Numbered from the stretch's first letter, positions 1 to 6,210 are shown. The stretch: DNA of 6,405 bases from an uncultured Gammaproteobacteria bacterium (GCA_905480305.1 CAJQPV010000173.1:1-6405), one strand, 5' to 3'. The notes: generated by a model from the sequence alone, not told the origin. Made by a program: numbers and translations.

Positions 1-422
1 AACAGTATCAACCCCAGCCGGTCACCCTCACGCCGTTCGATAAAATTACCGGCGACGATTTTCACAGCGGTCAGGCGACTGGCCACCTTGTCGACCAGCA
101 ACATGTCCTGCTCATCCATGCTGCCGGATATATCCACCGCCAGTAACAGGTCACGTCCGCTCACCGGCAACTGCACCGGCTCTCCGATAAACTGTGGTCG
201 TGCTGCCGCCAGTACCAGCAATAGCCAGGCAAGTGATGCCAGCAGGGTACGCAATCGTGAACGAGCAGTTCCACCCTCACCAACCGATGTATGCAACGCC
301 TGGTAAAATGGCAGTCGCAGCGCACAGCTATTGCTGAGCGGCGCGCGCGGTAACAACAAGGCAACAAACAAGGGCAGCGGCAACAGTGCAAATGCCAGTA
401 GCATTGCAAATTCGAGACTCAT
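1..422 (-). CDS. BatA-like VWA-domain membrane protein, N-terminal part (runs off left edge)
   Basis: This is the first 140 codons of a protein whose 3' end lies outside the window. It begins MSLEFAMLLAFALLPLPLF, a hydrophobic helix at about residues 5-24, followed by a polar loop and a second helix at about 58-74 (LASLAWLLLVLAAARP). A VWA domain starts at about residue 90 with DLLLAVDISGSMDEQDM; the MIDAS residues D97, S99 and S101 are intact. This layout (two N-terminal helices, then a VWA domain, usually with another helix after it) is that of BatA-type proteins, whose metal-binding domain is thought to face the periplasm. The ATG (422-420) overlaps the stop of the DUF4381 gene in an ATGA, so translation is probably coupled. 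It is the fourth gene of the MoxR operon. In related operons a second VWA/TPR protein and a BatD-like protein often follow; that part is not visible here. Confidence 0.88.
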   Translation of the reverse strand, partial: MSLEFAMLLAFALLPLPLFVALLLPRAPLSNSCALRLPFYQALHTSVGEGGTARSRLRTLLASLAWLLLVLAAARPQFIGEPVQLPVSGRDLLLAVDISGSMDEQDMLLVDKVASRLTAVKIVAGNFIERREGDRLGLIL

Positions 423-901
423 GCGGCCACCGCCAGGTTCTTGCTGATCCAGTGTCTGGCCAGTGACAATAATTCATCTGCGGGTACGTTATTGAGGGCC
501 GGTTGATAAGGACCGGTTTCCAGGATCTGGCCAACCCCGTTTGCAAATCTGCCGGCACCACCGGTGGCATCCAGGAAACGCAACCAGTCAGGTCCCGTGA
601 GGCTGGCCACCGCTGCCCGCGAGTAGCGTCTGATCGCAACCCGCCGCAGCAATGTCGAGATCTCGGTTATAAAGCCGGAAATATTATCTACTGAATAACA
701 GTCACTTAAGTGTTGTACCTCAAGCAGTATCTGGCGCTCGTAGCGATACCTGCGATAGCGACGCCATGCCCACGCTGCCAGCACCAGCAGTGCGATCAAG
801 ACAATAACAGCGAGCAACCACCAGCCCGGGGCCGGCGGCCAGAATGGCGGCGGCGGTGCTGCATGGATATCACGCAGATCGAGTGCTGCAGACGGATTCA
901 T
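419..901 (-). CDS. DUF4381 domain-containing single-pass membrane protein
   Basis: A 160-residue protein. The N-terminus has the DUF4381 signature: LRDIHAAPPPPFWPPAPGWW at residues 9-28, a Pro/Trp-rich stretch directly before one transmembrane helix (about 28-46, LLAVIVLIALLVLAAWAW). A very basic patch follows (RRYRRYRYER, about 47-56), so by the positive-inside rule the remaining roughly 105 residues should be cytoplasmic. No catalytic motif is visible and the molecular role of the family is unknown. It sits between the DUF58 and VWA genes, the usual place for DUF4381 in MoxR/VWA operons, where it may link the cytoplasmic DUF58/MoxR pair to the membrane VWA proteins (inference). Both ends overlap neighbours by an ATGA: its start with the DUF58 stop, its stop with the VWA start. 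Family identification is confident; function is not. Confidence 0.9.
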   Translation of the reverse strand: MNPSAALDLRDIHAAPPPPFWPPAPGWWLLAVIVLIALLVLAAWAWRRYRRYRYERQILLEVQHLSDCYSVDNISGFITEISTLLRRVAIRRYSRAAVASLTGPDWLRFLDATGGAGRFANGVGQILETGPYQPALNNVPADELLSLARHWISKNLAVAA

Positions 902-1914
902 GCTGCAAACCCAGGCAACAAACCATCCCCCCCGTGGGGACGTGCCAGACCAAGGCGCAGACTCGCGGCCACATCATCTGTAGTGGCCAGTCGTTGCAGC
1001 TGTACAGCTGACTGCCGCATCAGCTCACTTACAGACCGGTGATGGTTTGCAAAGTACTCGGCATAGGCAGTACGCCGCTCGGATGATCGGGTATCGAGCA
1101 AACCATTGTGCACACCATCACTGATGGCATAACGACCGGCCGCCGGTGGCTCCATCTCCAGTGCATCAACGATCTGGCAGGCAACAATATCATTATGTTG
1201 CCGCAGCGCCTGCAAGTGACGCCGGCTATCTTCATTGATGGCGTAAAAGTCGCTCAGGATAAACACCAGGCTACCCGGTCGGGCAACACGGCGTAAGCGC
1301 ACCAGCGCATCGTTGAGGTGACCATTTTCGTTATATGACTTATGTCCGGAAACAGCAGTATCCGGTGCGGTTGATTTCACCAGCTCACGGATCAGTCGCA
1401 GCACACCACGCTGTCCGCCCTGTGGTCGAATCTCATGGTGCCCGCCATTAAACAATAATGCGCCGATACGATCGCCGTTTTGTACTGCCGCCCAGCCAAT
1501 TAACGCAGCTGCACGTGCCGCAATCACCGACTTGAAAACCCCGCGCGTCGCAAAAAACATGCCGGGACCCAGGTCAATCATCACCACGACAGGGCGTTCG
1601 CGTTCTTCCTGATAAAGTTTTACATGTGCATGCCCGGAACGCGCCGTTACACGCCAGTCCATGCAGCGAATATCGTCACCCGGCTGATAGGCTCTCGACT
1701 CGAGATAGTCCATACCGCGACCGCGAAAACGCGAGGCGTGCGCACCGGTAATAGCACTGCGTGCCGGTTGCCGGCTGTCGAGACGCAAATCACGTGCCTG
1801 CAGTCGACAGCGTACCAATTCATCAATGCTGGCATGTACAACACCCGGGCTGTCCCCGGACCTGCTGGTATATTCGAGGTCAGCTGTTTTTCTGAAAGGA
1901 TTCGGTATCTTCAT
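898..1914 (-). CDS. DUF58 domain-containing protein (VWA-like), MoxR partner
   Basis: From the chosen start MKIPNPFRK the protein has 338 residues. It carries the DUF58 core signature at about residues 76-92 (YQPGDDIRCMDWRVTAR), followed by VKLYQEERERPVVVMIDLG, where a VWA-like fold begins, and a second beta-strand motif FILSDFYAI at about 218-226. The usual MIDAS DxSxS motif reads DLGPG here (residues 114-118), so both serines are glycine and metal binding may be weakened or lost. DUF58 proteins are encoded next to MoxR ATPases and are thought to be adaptors or clients; no enzyme activity is established. The gene lies 19 bases after the moxR-family stop and its TGA overlaps the DUF4381 start. 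Start choice is uncertain: an in-frame ATG at 1977 would give 359 residues and a 44-base overlap with the upstream gene. It has an AAGGG about 10 bases before it, whereas the 1914 start has only a weak GAG. I prefer 1914 because of the small overlap cost and the ordinary N-terminus. Confidence 0.9.
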   Translation of the reverse strand: MKIPNPFRKTADLEYTSRSGDSPGVVHASIDELVRCRLQARDLRLDSRQPARSAITGAHASRFRGRGMDYLESRAYQPGDDIRCMDWRVTARSGHAHVKLYQEERERPVVVMIDLGPGMFFATRGVFKSVIAARAAALIGWAAVQNGDRIGALLFNGGHHEIRPQGGQRGVLRLIRELVKSTAPDTAVSGHKSYNENGHLNDALVRLRRVARPGSLVFILSDFYAINEDSRRHLQALRQHNDIVACQIVDALEMEPPAAGRYAISDGVHNGLLDTRSSERRTAYAEYFANHHRSVSELMRQSAVQLQRLATTDDVAASLRLGLARPHGGDGLLPGFAA

Positions 1915-1933
1915 TGATGCTCGGGCTTGACGC

Positions 1934-2938
1934 TCAGGAAACCGGTACACGCCTGACAAGCTCGTGAATGACATCATCAGAGGTCAGCCCTTCAGCTTCG
2001 GCCTCAAACGACAGCAGAATACGATGTCGCAGCGTATCAAAGACAACCGCCTGAATATCATCCGGGGATACATAGTCCCTGCCCTGCAGCCAGGCCTGGG
2101 CGCGTGAGCAACGGTCCAGCGCGATAGTGCCACGCGGGCTTGCTCCATAATTAATCCAGCGGACAAGATCATCGCCATAGGGCGCCGGGTTACGTGAGGC
2201 GAGCAATAACTGCACCAGGTATTCCTCAACCGCCGGCGCCATGTGCAATGACAACACTTCCTGCTGCGCCTTGAATATCTGCGCCTGCGACAGCAGCACA
2301 TCTTCGTCCACATCATTGAGTGCCTGTGAACGCGCCTGGTTACGAGCCAGTTCGAGGATTTTCTTTTCAGCTCCGACATCAGGATAGGCAACACGCACGT
2401 GCATCAGGAAACGGTCAAGCTGTGCCTCTGGTAACGGGTAGGTACCTTCCTGTTCAATGGGGTTCTGTGTTGCCATTACCAGGAACAGGCGTGGCAGTGT
2501 GTAGGTACGCTGGCCAACAGTGATCTGGCGTTCACCCATGGCCTCCAGCAGTGCCGACTGTACTTTGGCAGGCGCACGGTTGATTTCATCCGCCAGCACC
2601 AGGTTATGAAAAATCGGCCCTTGCTGGAATTCGAACTCGCCGGTTTGCGGTCGGTACATTTCTGTACCGGTAAGATCGCCCGGCAACAGGTCCGGAGTAA
2701 ATTGCAGACGGTGGAAATCACCTTCAATGCGCTTCGCCAGTTCCTTGATGGCCGTGGTCTTCGCCAGCCCCGGCGCACCCTCCACCAGCAAGTGTCCGTC
2801 AGCCAGCAGCGCCACCAGCAGATGTTCAACCAGTGTTTGCTGTCCGATAATACAGGTCTCCAGCTCGCTTCTGAGCCTGTCAAAGGCCTTCAGTGTGTCA
2901 CCAGTACCCGCATCAGCTTGCATGGCTATATCCGTCAT
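1934..2938 (-). CDS. MoxR-family AAA+ ATPase
   Basis: A complete 334-residue protein of typical MoxR length. The ATPase motifs are all present: Walker A GAPGLAKT at residues 54-61, Walker B LVLADEINR at 113-121, sensor 1 ATQNP at 156-160, and EAQLDRF at 171-177 with the conserved arginine. The C-terminal lid domain includes SPRGTIAL, a MoxR signature. IIGQQTLVEHLLVALLADGHLLVEG near the start is also characteristic. MoxR ATPases are cytoplasmic, form hexameric rings and act as chaperone-like remodelers of VWA partner proteins. Here the partners would be the DUF58 and VWA proteins encoded directly downstream. A good Shine-Dalgarno region (AGGAGAGAGG, read on the minus strand) precedes the ATG. 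As the first gene after a roughly 300-base gap it is probably the head of the operon. The exact substrate cannot be told from the sequence. Confidence 0.95.
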   Translation of the reverse strand: MTDIAMQADAGTGDTLKAFDRLRSELETCIIGQQTLVEHLLVALLADGHLLVEGAPGLAKTTAIKELAKRIEGDFHRLQFTPDLLPGDLTGTEMYRPQTGEFEFQQGPIFHNLVLADEINRAPAKVQSALLEAMGERQITVGQRTYTLPRLFLVMATQNPIEQEGTYPLPEAQLDRFLMHVRVAYPDVGAEKKILELARNQARSQALNDVDEDVLLSQAQIFKAQQEVLSLHMAPAVEEYLVQLLLASRNPAPYGDDLVRWINYGASPRGTIALDRCSRAQAWLQGRDYVSPDDIQAVVFDTLRHRILLSFEAEAEGLTSDDVIHELVRRVPVS

Positions 2939-2948
2939 CGTTCAACGA

Positions 2949-2958
2949 CCTCTCTCCT
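2949..2958 (-). promoter_or_regulatory. Ribosome binding site of the MoxR-family gene
   Basis: On the minus strand the bases read AGGAGAGAGG, ending 10 bases before the ATG at 2938. It is a strong purine-rich Shine-Dalgarno tract with two overlapping matches (AGGAG and GAGG). It supports the start MTDIAMQAD over internal Met codons. Confidence 0.7.
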
Positions 2959-2971
2959 GTATTTTTGTTTA

Positions 2972-2997
2972 ACCCGCCAGCCTCTGCGGCAGCGGGT
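2972..2997. repeat. GC-rich inverted repeat in the leader of the MoxR operon
   Basis: ACCCGC (2972-2977) pairs with GCGGGT (2992-2997), and inside it GCC (2980-2982) can pair with GGC (2988-2990), leaving a small internal bulge and a five-base loop. It lies between the candidate TATAAT box (2999-3004) and the ribosome binding site, so it overlaps the expected transcription start. It has no T-run on either side at a distance that would make it a classic terminator. It could be an operator or a 5' leader hairpin; the role is inferred only from position. Confidence 0.45.
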
Positions 2998-2998
2998 G

Positions 2999-3004
2999 AT
3001 TATA
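2999..3004 (-). promoter_or_regulatory. Candidate -10 box of the MoxR operon promoter
   Basis: The minus strand reads a perfect TATAAT here, 60 bases upstream of the MoxR-family start codon. No good TTGACA-like -35 box is present at 15-18 bases upstream (the stretch reads around AGCACG), and there is no TGn extension. If this is a promoter it is probably weak or activator-dependent. A single matching hexamer is modest evidence. Confidence 0.35.
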
Positions 3005-3144
3005 ACTGATACGAAAATTGACGTGCTGCTTCAGAGACAAACAGGCTTTTGATTAGTTCCGGCCAGCAGCCGACACCATGACCAACGGTGCTAATCGCAC
3101 GACATACGTTGACAGGGATGCTGATAGCAGCGGATATCGATGGC

Positions 3145-3174
3145 TATTTTAATAATTTGGTATTTTAATAATTT
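3145..3174. repeat. Tandem 14-bp AT-rich direct repeat
   Basis: TATTTTAATAATTT occurs at 3145-3158 and again, identical, at 3161-3174, separated only by GG, so the period is 16 bases. It is markedly more AT-rich than the surrounding sequence. On the minus strand each copy contains TTAAAAT-like -10 material. Possible roles are a regulator binding site, an upstream AT element of the MoxR promoter, or an easily melted tract in the 3' region of the preceding transcript. The repeat itself is seen directly; its function is not known. Confidence 0.6.
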
Positions 3175-3178
3175 CCTG

Positions 3179-3220
3179 AAAAAAGCTAACAATTCCGGGG
3201 GGGCTTGCGTGAGCCAGCCC
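3179..3220 (-). terminator. Possible weak terminator after the DJ-1-family gene
   Basis: On the minus strand GGGCT (3220-3216) can pair with AGCCC (3205-3201), extended by a GC/GC pair after one mismatch, with a four-base loop. A run of six T follows at 3184-3179. The T-run starts about 16 bases after the stem, too far for a standard intrinsic terminator, and the stem is short. It is placed correctly after the stop at 3238, but is only a tentative call. Confidence 0.25.
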
Positions 3221-3237
3221 GCACCTCGATCAAATGA

Positions 3238-3918
3238 CTATTGGCCCAGTTTTTTCAGCAGCGCCTGTGCTACCTGTTCAGAAGAGGCCGGGTTCTGACC
3301 GGTAATCAGGTTGCCATCAGTAACGGTGTAGGGCTGCCAGTCGTCTGCGCTGGAATAGTTCGCCCCCTTCTCCTGTAACAAATCTTCCAGCAAAAAAGGT
3401 ACGACATCGGTAAGCTCTACTGCTGCTTCCTCGCTGTTACTGAAGCCGGTCAGGGATTTCCCCTTCACCAGCGCACTGCCATCCGCTAACGTAGCGCCCT
3501 TGAGTACACCGGGCGCGTGACATACCGCAGCAACCGGTTTACCGGAAACGTACATTGATTCGATCAGGGCGATAGATTGGGGGTCTTCCGCCAGGTCCCA
3601 CAGCGGACCATGGCCTCCGGGATAAAACAGCGCATCGTATTCATCTGCCTTGATCCCGGAAAGTTTCAGGGTGTTTGCCAAAGCTGCCTGGGCTTGCGCA
3701 TCAGCATCAAAACGCCGGGTGGCGTCAGTGAGGAAATCCGCTTCCGCGCTTTTAGGATCAAGCGGTGGCTGGCCACCGGCCGGAGATGCGAGGGTGATTT
3801 CGGCACCCGCATCACTCAATACATAATATGGCGCAGCAAATTCCTCCAGCCAGAAGCCGGTTTTTCTGCCGGTATTACCAAGTTGGTCATGTGAGGTCAG
3901 CACCATGAGTATTTTCAT
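3238..3918 (-). CDS. DJ-1/PfpI-family protein (type 1 glutamine amidotransferase-like, Hsp31-like)
   Basis: A complete 226-residue protein. The N-terminus MKILMVLTSHDQLGNTGRKT leads into TGFWLEEFAAPYYVL (20-34), whose glutamates match the active-site Glu of this superfamily. YPGGHGPLWDL (99-109) forms the turn before the nucleophile elbow AAVCHAPGVL (130-139), with Cys133 and His134. SNSEEAA (160-166) is in the place of the third catalytic acid in Hsp31-type proteins, and LITGQNPASS (204-213) is the usual C-terminal signature. Related proteins act as cytosolic glyoxalase III (methylglyoxal to lactate) or as stress chaperones; true glutamine amidotransfer is unlikely. Start at 3918 is supported by AAGGA eight bases upstream. 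It follows egtD by 47 bases on the same strand with no obvious promoter between them, so the two are probably co-transcribed. Family call is strong; the exact activity is inferred. Confidence 0.92.
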   Translation of the reverse strand: MKILMVLTSHDQLGNTGRKTGFWLEEFAAPYYVLSDAGAEITLASPAGGQPPLDPKSAEADFLTDATRRFDADAQAQAALANTLKLSGIKADEYDALFYPGGHGPLWDLAEDPQSIALIESMYVSGKPVAAVCHAPGVLKGATLADGSALVKGKSLTGFSNSEEAAVELTDVVPFLLEDLLQEKGANYSSADDWQPYTVTDGNLITGQNPASSEQVAQALLKKLGQ

Positions 3919-3965
3919 AATTAGAATCCTTGTGTGTTTTGGCGCAAGTAATTGTCGACTACAGC

Positions 3966-4934
3966 TTATTTAACGCGAAGAAAAAACAGACTGAACAGGC
4001 CATCACTGTCGGTCCATGTATCACACAGAGTAAACCCTGCCTGCTGTGCAATCTCCTGAAACTCGGAATCAGTGTATTTATAGGAATTTTCAGTGTGTAT
4101 GGAATCACCGGTATTGAATTCAAAACCCTGTCCATCAATGTGGACGGTCTGCTTTCGGGTGCTGATGAGATGCATTTCTATGCGGCCAGCAACACTGTTA
4201 TAGGCGGCGAAGTGCTCAAAGGCATCAAGATTAAAGTCCGCATCCAGCTCGCGATTGGCCCGTTGTAACAGGTTCAGGTTAAAGGCAGCGGTGACACCGC
4301 CGGCATCATTGTAGGCCTTATGCAATGTTTCATGGTCTTTTTTCCGGTCGACGCCTATCAACAAGCCGCCACCGGACCCCGTCAGTTGCGCCAGGCACGC
4401 CAGGAATTCCACCGCATCGTCCGGATCGAAATTACCGATACTGGAGCCTGGATAAAACATCACCGGCGTGGTCTCGTCCGGAATAAAATCGAGTGACACT
4501 TCGCTGGTAATGTCAGTACAAACTGCATGCACATCAAGCCAGGGATAATCTGCTGCCACGGCAGCGGCCGCTGACTTCAGCTGTTCACAGGAAATGTCCA
4601 GCGGCGCATAAACCTCCGGACGCAAGGTATCCAGCAGCAAGCGGACTTTTTCACAACTGCCACTGCCCGGCTCAACCAGGTAACAGCCATCGCCAACATG
4701 TGACCTTATGTCTTCAGCATGCTTCTCCAGCAAGCTCAGCTCGGTTCTGGTCGGGTAATATTCCGGCTGCTGACAGATCGCCTCGAACAGGCGGGCACCT
4801 TCCTCGTCATAGAAATACTTGGGTGGAATGCAGCGTTGATTCTGACGGAAGCCGTCAATCACTTCACGACAGAAATCATCGACCTCCGGTGAATGATTGT
4901 AGAAGCGGTAATCTGCAGTCGCTGTCTTCGCCAT
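3966..4934 (-). CDS. egtD: L-histidine N-alpha-methyltransferase (ergothioneine biosynthesis)
   Basis: From the chosen start MAKTATADYRF the protein has 322 residues, close to the usual EgtD length. EgtD is a cytosolic SAM-dependent enzyme that trimethylates histidine to hercynine, the first step of ergothioneine synthesis. Visible family features: PPKYFYDEEGARLFEAI (37-53), YYPTRTELSLLE (59-70), SAM-binding loop LVEPGSGSCEK (86-96), FYPGSSIGNFDPDD (160-173) with the histidine-contacting Asn168, AYNDAGGVTAAFN (207-219), and IHTENSYKY (279-287) with Glu282 and Ser284, matching the substrate-binding Glu/Ser of characterised EgtD. An in-frame ATG at 4952 would add six residues and has only AAGG ahead of it; the ATG at 4934 has AGAGGAG six bases upstream, so I prefer it. 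EgtB, the usual sulfoxide synthase partner, is not in the window. A DJ-1-family gene follows. Other methyltransferases of the same family acting on different substrates cannot be fully excluded. Confidence 0.93.
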   Translation of the reverse strand: MAKTATADYRFYNHSPEVDDFCREVIDGFRQNQRCIPPKYFYDEEGARLFEAICQQPEYYPTRTELSLLEKHAEDIRSHVGDGCYLVEPGSGSCEKVRLLLDTLRPEVYAPLDISCEQLKSAAAAVAADYPWLDVHAVCTDITSEVSLDFIPDETTPVMFYPGSSIGNFDPDDAVEFLACLAQLTGSGGGLLIGVDRKKDHETLHKAYNDAGGVTAAFNLNLLQRANRELDADFNLDAFEHFAAYNSVAGRIEMHLISTRKQTVHIDGQGFEFNTGDSIHTENSYKYTDSEFQEIAQQAGFTLCDTWTDSDGLFSLFFLRVK

Positions 4935-4940
4935 AATCTG

Positions 4941-4947
4941 CTCCTCT
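4941..4947 (-). promoter_or_regulatory. Ribosome binding site that favours the 4934 start of egtD
   Basis: The minus strand reads AGAGGAG, six bases before the ATG at 4934. It is a near-ideal Shine-Dalgarno match and lies inside the coding sequence if translation began at the alternative ATG at 4952. It is the main reason for the shorter start. Confidence 0.6.
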
Positions 4948-4952
4948 GCCAT

Positions 4953-5177
4953 TTGTTAGCCTTGTTCTGCCCTGGTACGCCGCGCAGGAACGCCGCAGCT
5001 GTTCGGATAAGATCTCTACATTCGGCGCTAGCATACGCTGCGCCCCGGTAAATGCCGTAGCAAGCATTTACAGCGGACCTGCCAGTAAAGCTGTTCCTCT
5101 TCTGAGGACATCAATGCAGAATTTTTATTTATTAGTATTTACATATAGTTAATAGATTTTTATGATGTATTATCTGG
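4953..5177. other. Intergenic region between the VWA gene and egtD
   Basis: About 225 bases without a supportable gene. Next to the VWA stop is a strongly AT-rich tract (about 5118-5175), which could hold an egtD promoter, but no -35/-10 pair stands out. Next comes an imperfect hairpin (about 5092-5109, CCTC/GAGG core), then the perfect inverted repeat. The part nearest egtD is GC-rich and featureless apart from the RBS of the alternative start. No convincing terminator was found after the VWA gene. Confidence 0.5.
5048..5071. repeat. Perfect 8-bp inverted repeat upstream of egtD
   Basis: GTAAATGC (5048-5055) and GCATTTAC (5064-5071) are exact reverse complements separated by eight bases (CGTAGCAA). 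It lies about 115 bases before the egtD start codon. It could be a binding site for a dimeric regulator, with half-site centres 16 bases apart, or a hairpin in the egtD leader RNA. No T-run follows on the minus strand, so it is not a terminator. The repeat is seen directly; the role is inferred from position. Confidence 0.6.
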
Positions 5178-6188
5178 CTAACGCCTGGCGCTATTCAGAC
5201 CAACAAAACTGCCATTGTTGCTTTCCGCAAGTTTACGCATCAGCGCTGCATAACGCACGGCATTCGCCGGCAACCCGCCGGTGAAATCAAACAGCACCGG
5301 AAAACCGACAGCATGAATGCGTACCCGGGTACGGCCCGAGCGGTCAGCGCGGTTCAACTGGTCGACGGTATCGATGACGGCTTGTATGGATCCGCGCGCG
5401 AAGTCATCACCAAACACATACAGACTGATTCGCTTGTCTTTGGCATGGAAACGACGTATCGCTGCCTCGATACCCTCGACCGGGCTGGAATTCGAGAACG
5501 GCTCCCAGCCGGCGAGTCGCTTGATAATTGCCTTGCGACGCGCGCTCGAGTCCGGTATCCACTTGCTCTGGTACTGGGAAAACATGTAGTCACCCATGTC
5601 ATTCATGACCTGGATACCTTTAACCCGCGGATAGATATCCAGCACTTCCCTGACCTTTTTCAGCACCAGCGGCCAGGCGTGCTGGCGCATGGACCCGGAG
5701 GTATCAATAATGAAAATAATGTACTCGCTGTCAACCGGCACACCACCAATCGCCGAGCGCGGATTGCTGCGCTGGTAATCAGCCCCCAGCAGGCGACGCA
5801 TTTCCTCACTGAGACTCTGCTTCGCCGAAGACAGTTGCCCGGCAATGATGGACTGCGCATCCTGCTCATTACGCGCACTCTGGTACTGACCGCGCACGGA
5901 AGACATGTCGCCCTGTAACCGGGCCAGCTTTTCACGCGCCTCGGACAATTGCTGCTGCTTGCTGAGCAGTTCCCGGTTGAGCACTGTGGTCTCGCCACGA
6001 ATCTCAAACAGCTCGGCCTCAAGCTTTTGCACCAGCCCGGTCAGGTCTACCGCCAGTCGTTCGATAACGTGGGGTTCGGATATCTTGACAATCACCAGTA
6101 ACAGGATGATGGCACCGAAACCACAGGAGACCACGTCAAGAAAAGACATATTGAAGATGTCTACATCACGGCGTTTGCGCTTGGCCAT
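5178..6188 (-). CDS. VWA-domain protein with ExbD-like N-terminal membrane helix and coiled coil
   Basis: A complete 336-residue protein. A basic N-terminus (MAKRKRRDVD) precedes FNMSFLDVVSCGFGAIILL (12-30) and one transmembrane helix (about 17-35). The SFLDVV motif with Asp18 at the helix start resembles the TPLIDV motif of ExbD/TolR-type stator proteins. Residues about 45-134 are rich in Glu, Gln, Leu and Arg in a heptad-like pattern, suggesting a coiled coil. A VWA domain follows from about 155: YIIFIIDTSGSM with MIDAS residues D162, S164 and S166, then SNSSPVEGIEAAI (232-244) and LYVFGDDFARG (256-266). With a basic N-terminus inside, the coiled coil and VWA domain should be periplasmic. 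It starts 22 bases after the stop of the preceding gene, with AAGGGA upstream of its ATG, so both are probably in one operon. Function is unknown; a link to a proton channel is inference. Confidence 0.9.
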   Translation of the reverse strand: MAKRKRRDVDIFNMSFLDVVSCGFGAIILLLVIVKISEPHVIERLAVDLTGLVQKLEAELFEIRGETTVLNRELLSKQQQLSEAREKLARLQGDMSSVRGQYQSARNEQDAQSIIAGQLSSAKQSLSEEMRRLLGADYQRSNPRSAIGGVPVDSEYIIFIIDTSGSMRQHAWPLVLKKVREVLDIYPRVKGIQVMNDMGDYMFSQYQSKWIPDSSARRKAIIKRLAGWEPFSNSSPVEGIEAAIRRFHAKDKRISLYVFGDDFARGSIQAVIDTVDQLNRADRSGRTRVRIHAVGFPVLFDFTGGLPANAVRYAALMRKLAESNNGSFVGLNSARR

Positions 6189-6210
6189 CGTGCTTATCCC
6201 TTACAGTGAC

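Larger units (their letters stand above)
2939..3237. other. Intergenic region between the DJ-1-family gene and the MoxR operon
   Basis: About 300 bases without a supportable gene on either strand. The side near the MoxR gene holds its RBS, a GC-rich inverted repeat and a TATAAT. The middle (about 3020-3140) shows no clear structure. The far side holds a 14-base AT-rich direct repeat, a run of seven G (3197-3203) and a weak hairpin just after the DJ-1-family stop. It probably combines the 3' end of the egtD / DJ-1 transcript with the promoter region of the MoxR operon. Confidence 0.6.

Noticed and set aside
1..2938. Possibility that the MoxR/DUF58/DUF4381/VWA operon is itself a new system
   Set aside because: This gene order is a known widespread arrangement (Bat / MoxR-VWA operons); only the DUF58 MIDAS change is noteworthy.
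2606..3052. A 148-codon plus-strand frame running from the MoxR-family gene into the intergenic region
   Set aside because: Most of it is antisense to the Walker A/B region of the ATPase, it has no recognisable domain, and the promoter and RBS signals of the other strand occupy its end.
3110..3115. A perfect TTGACA on the plus strand in the intergenic region
   Set aside because: The hexamer 17 bases downstream (GATATC) is a poor -10 box and no plus-strand gene follows, so it is probably chance.
3930..4268. A 112-codon plus-strand open reading frame with a hydrophobic stretch
   Set aside because: It is mostly antisense to the 3' end of egtD, whose family motifs are unmistakable; the apparent hydrophobic part is a by-product of the complementary codons.
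4876..5067. A 63-codon minus-strand frame overlapping the 5' end of egtD
   Set aside because: It is in a different frame from egtD, has no family resemblance, and begins inside the inverted repeat; it was not convincing as a leader peptide.
5092..5109. Imperfect hairpin TGTTCCTC / GAGGACA downstream of the VWA gene
   Set aside because: The stem is short with a bulge and no T-run follows on the minus strand, so I do not call it a terminator.
5313..5918. A 201-codon open reading frame on the plus strand opposite the VWA gene
   Set aside because: It lies wholly antisense to a gene with clear VWA and MIDAS motifs; its translation is low-complexity in character with no recognisable domain, and it has no convincing RBS.
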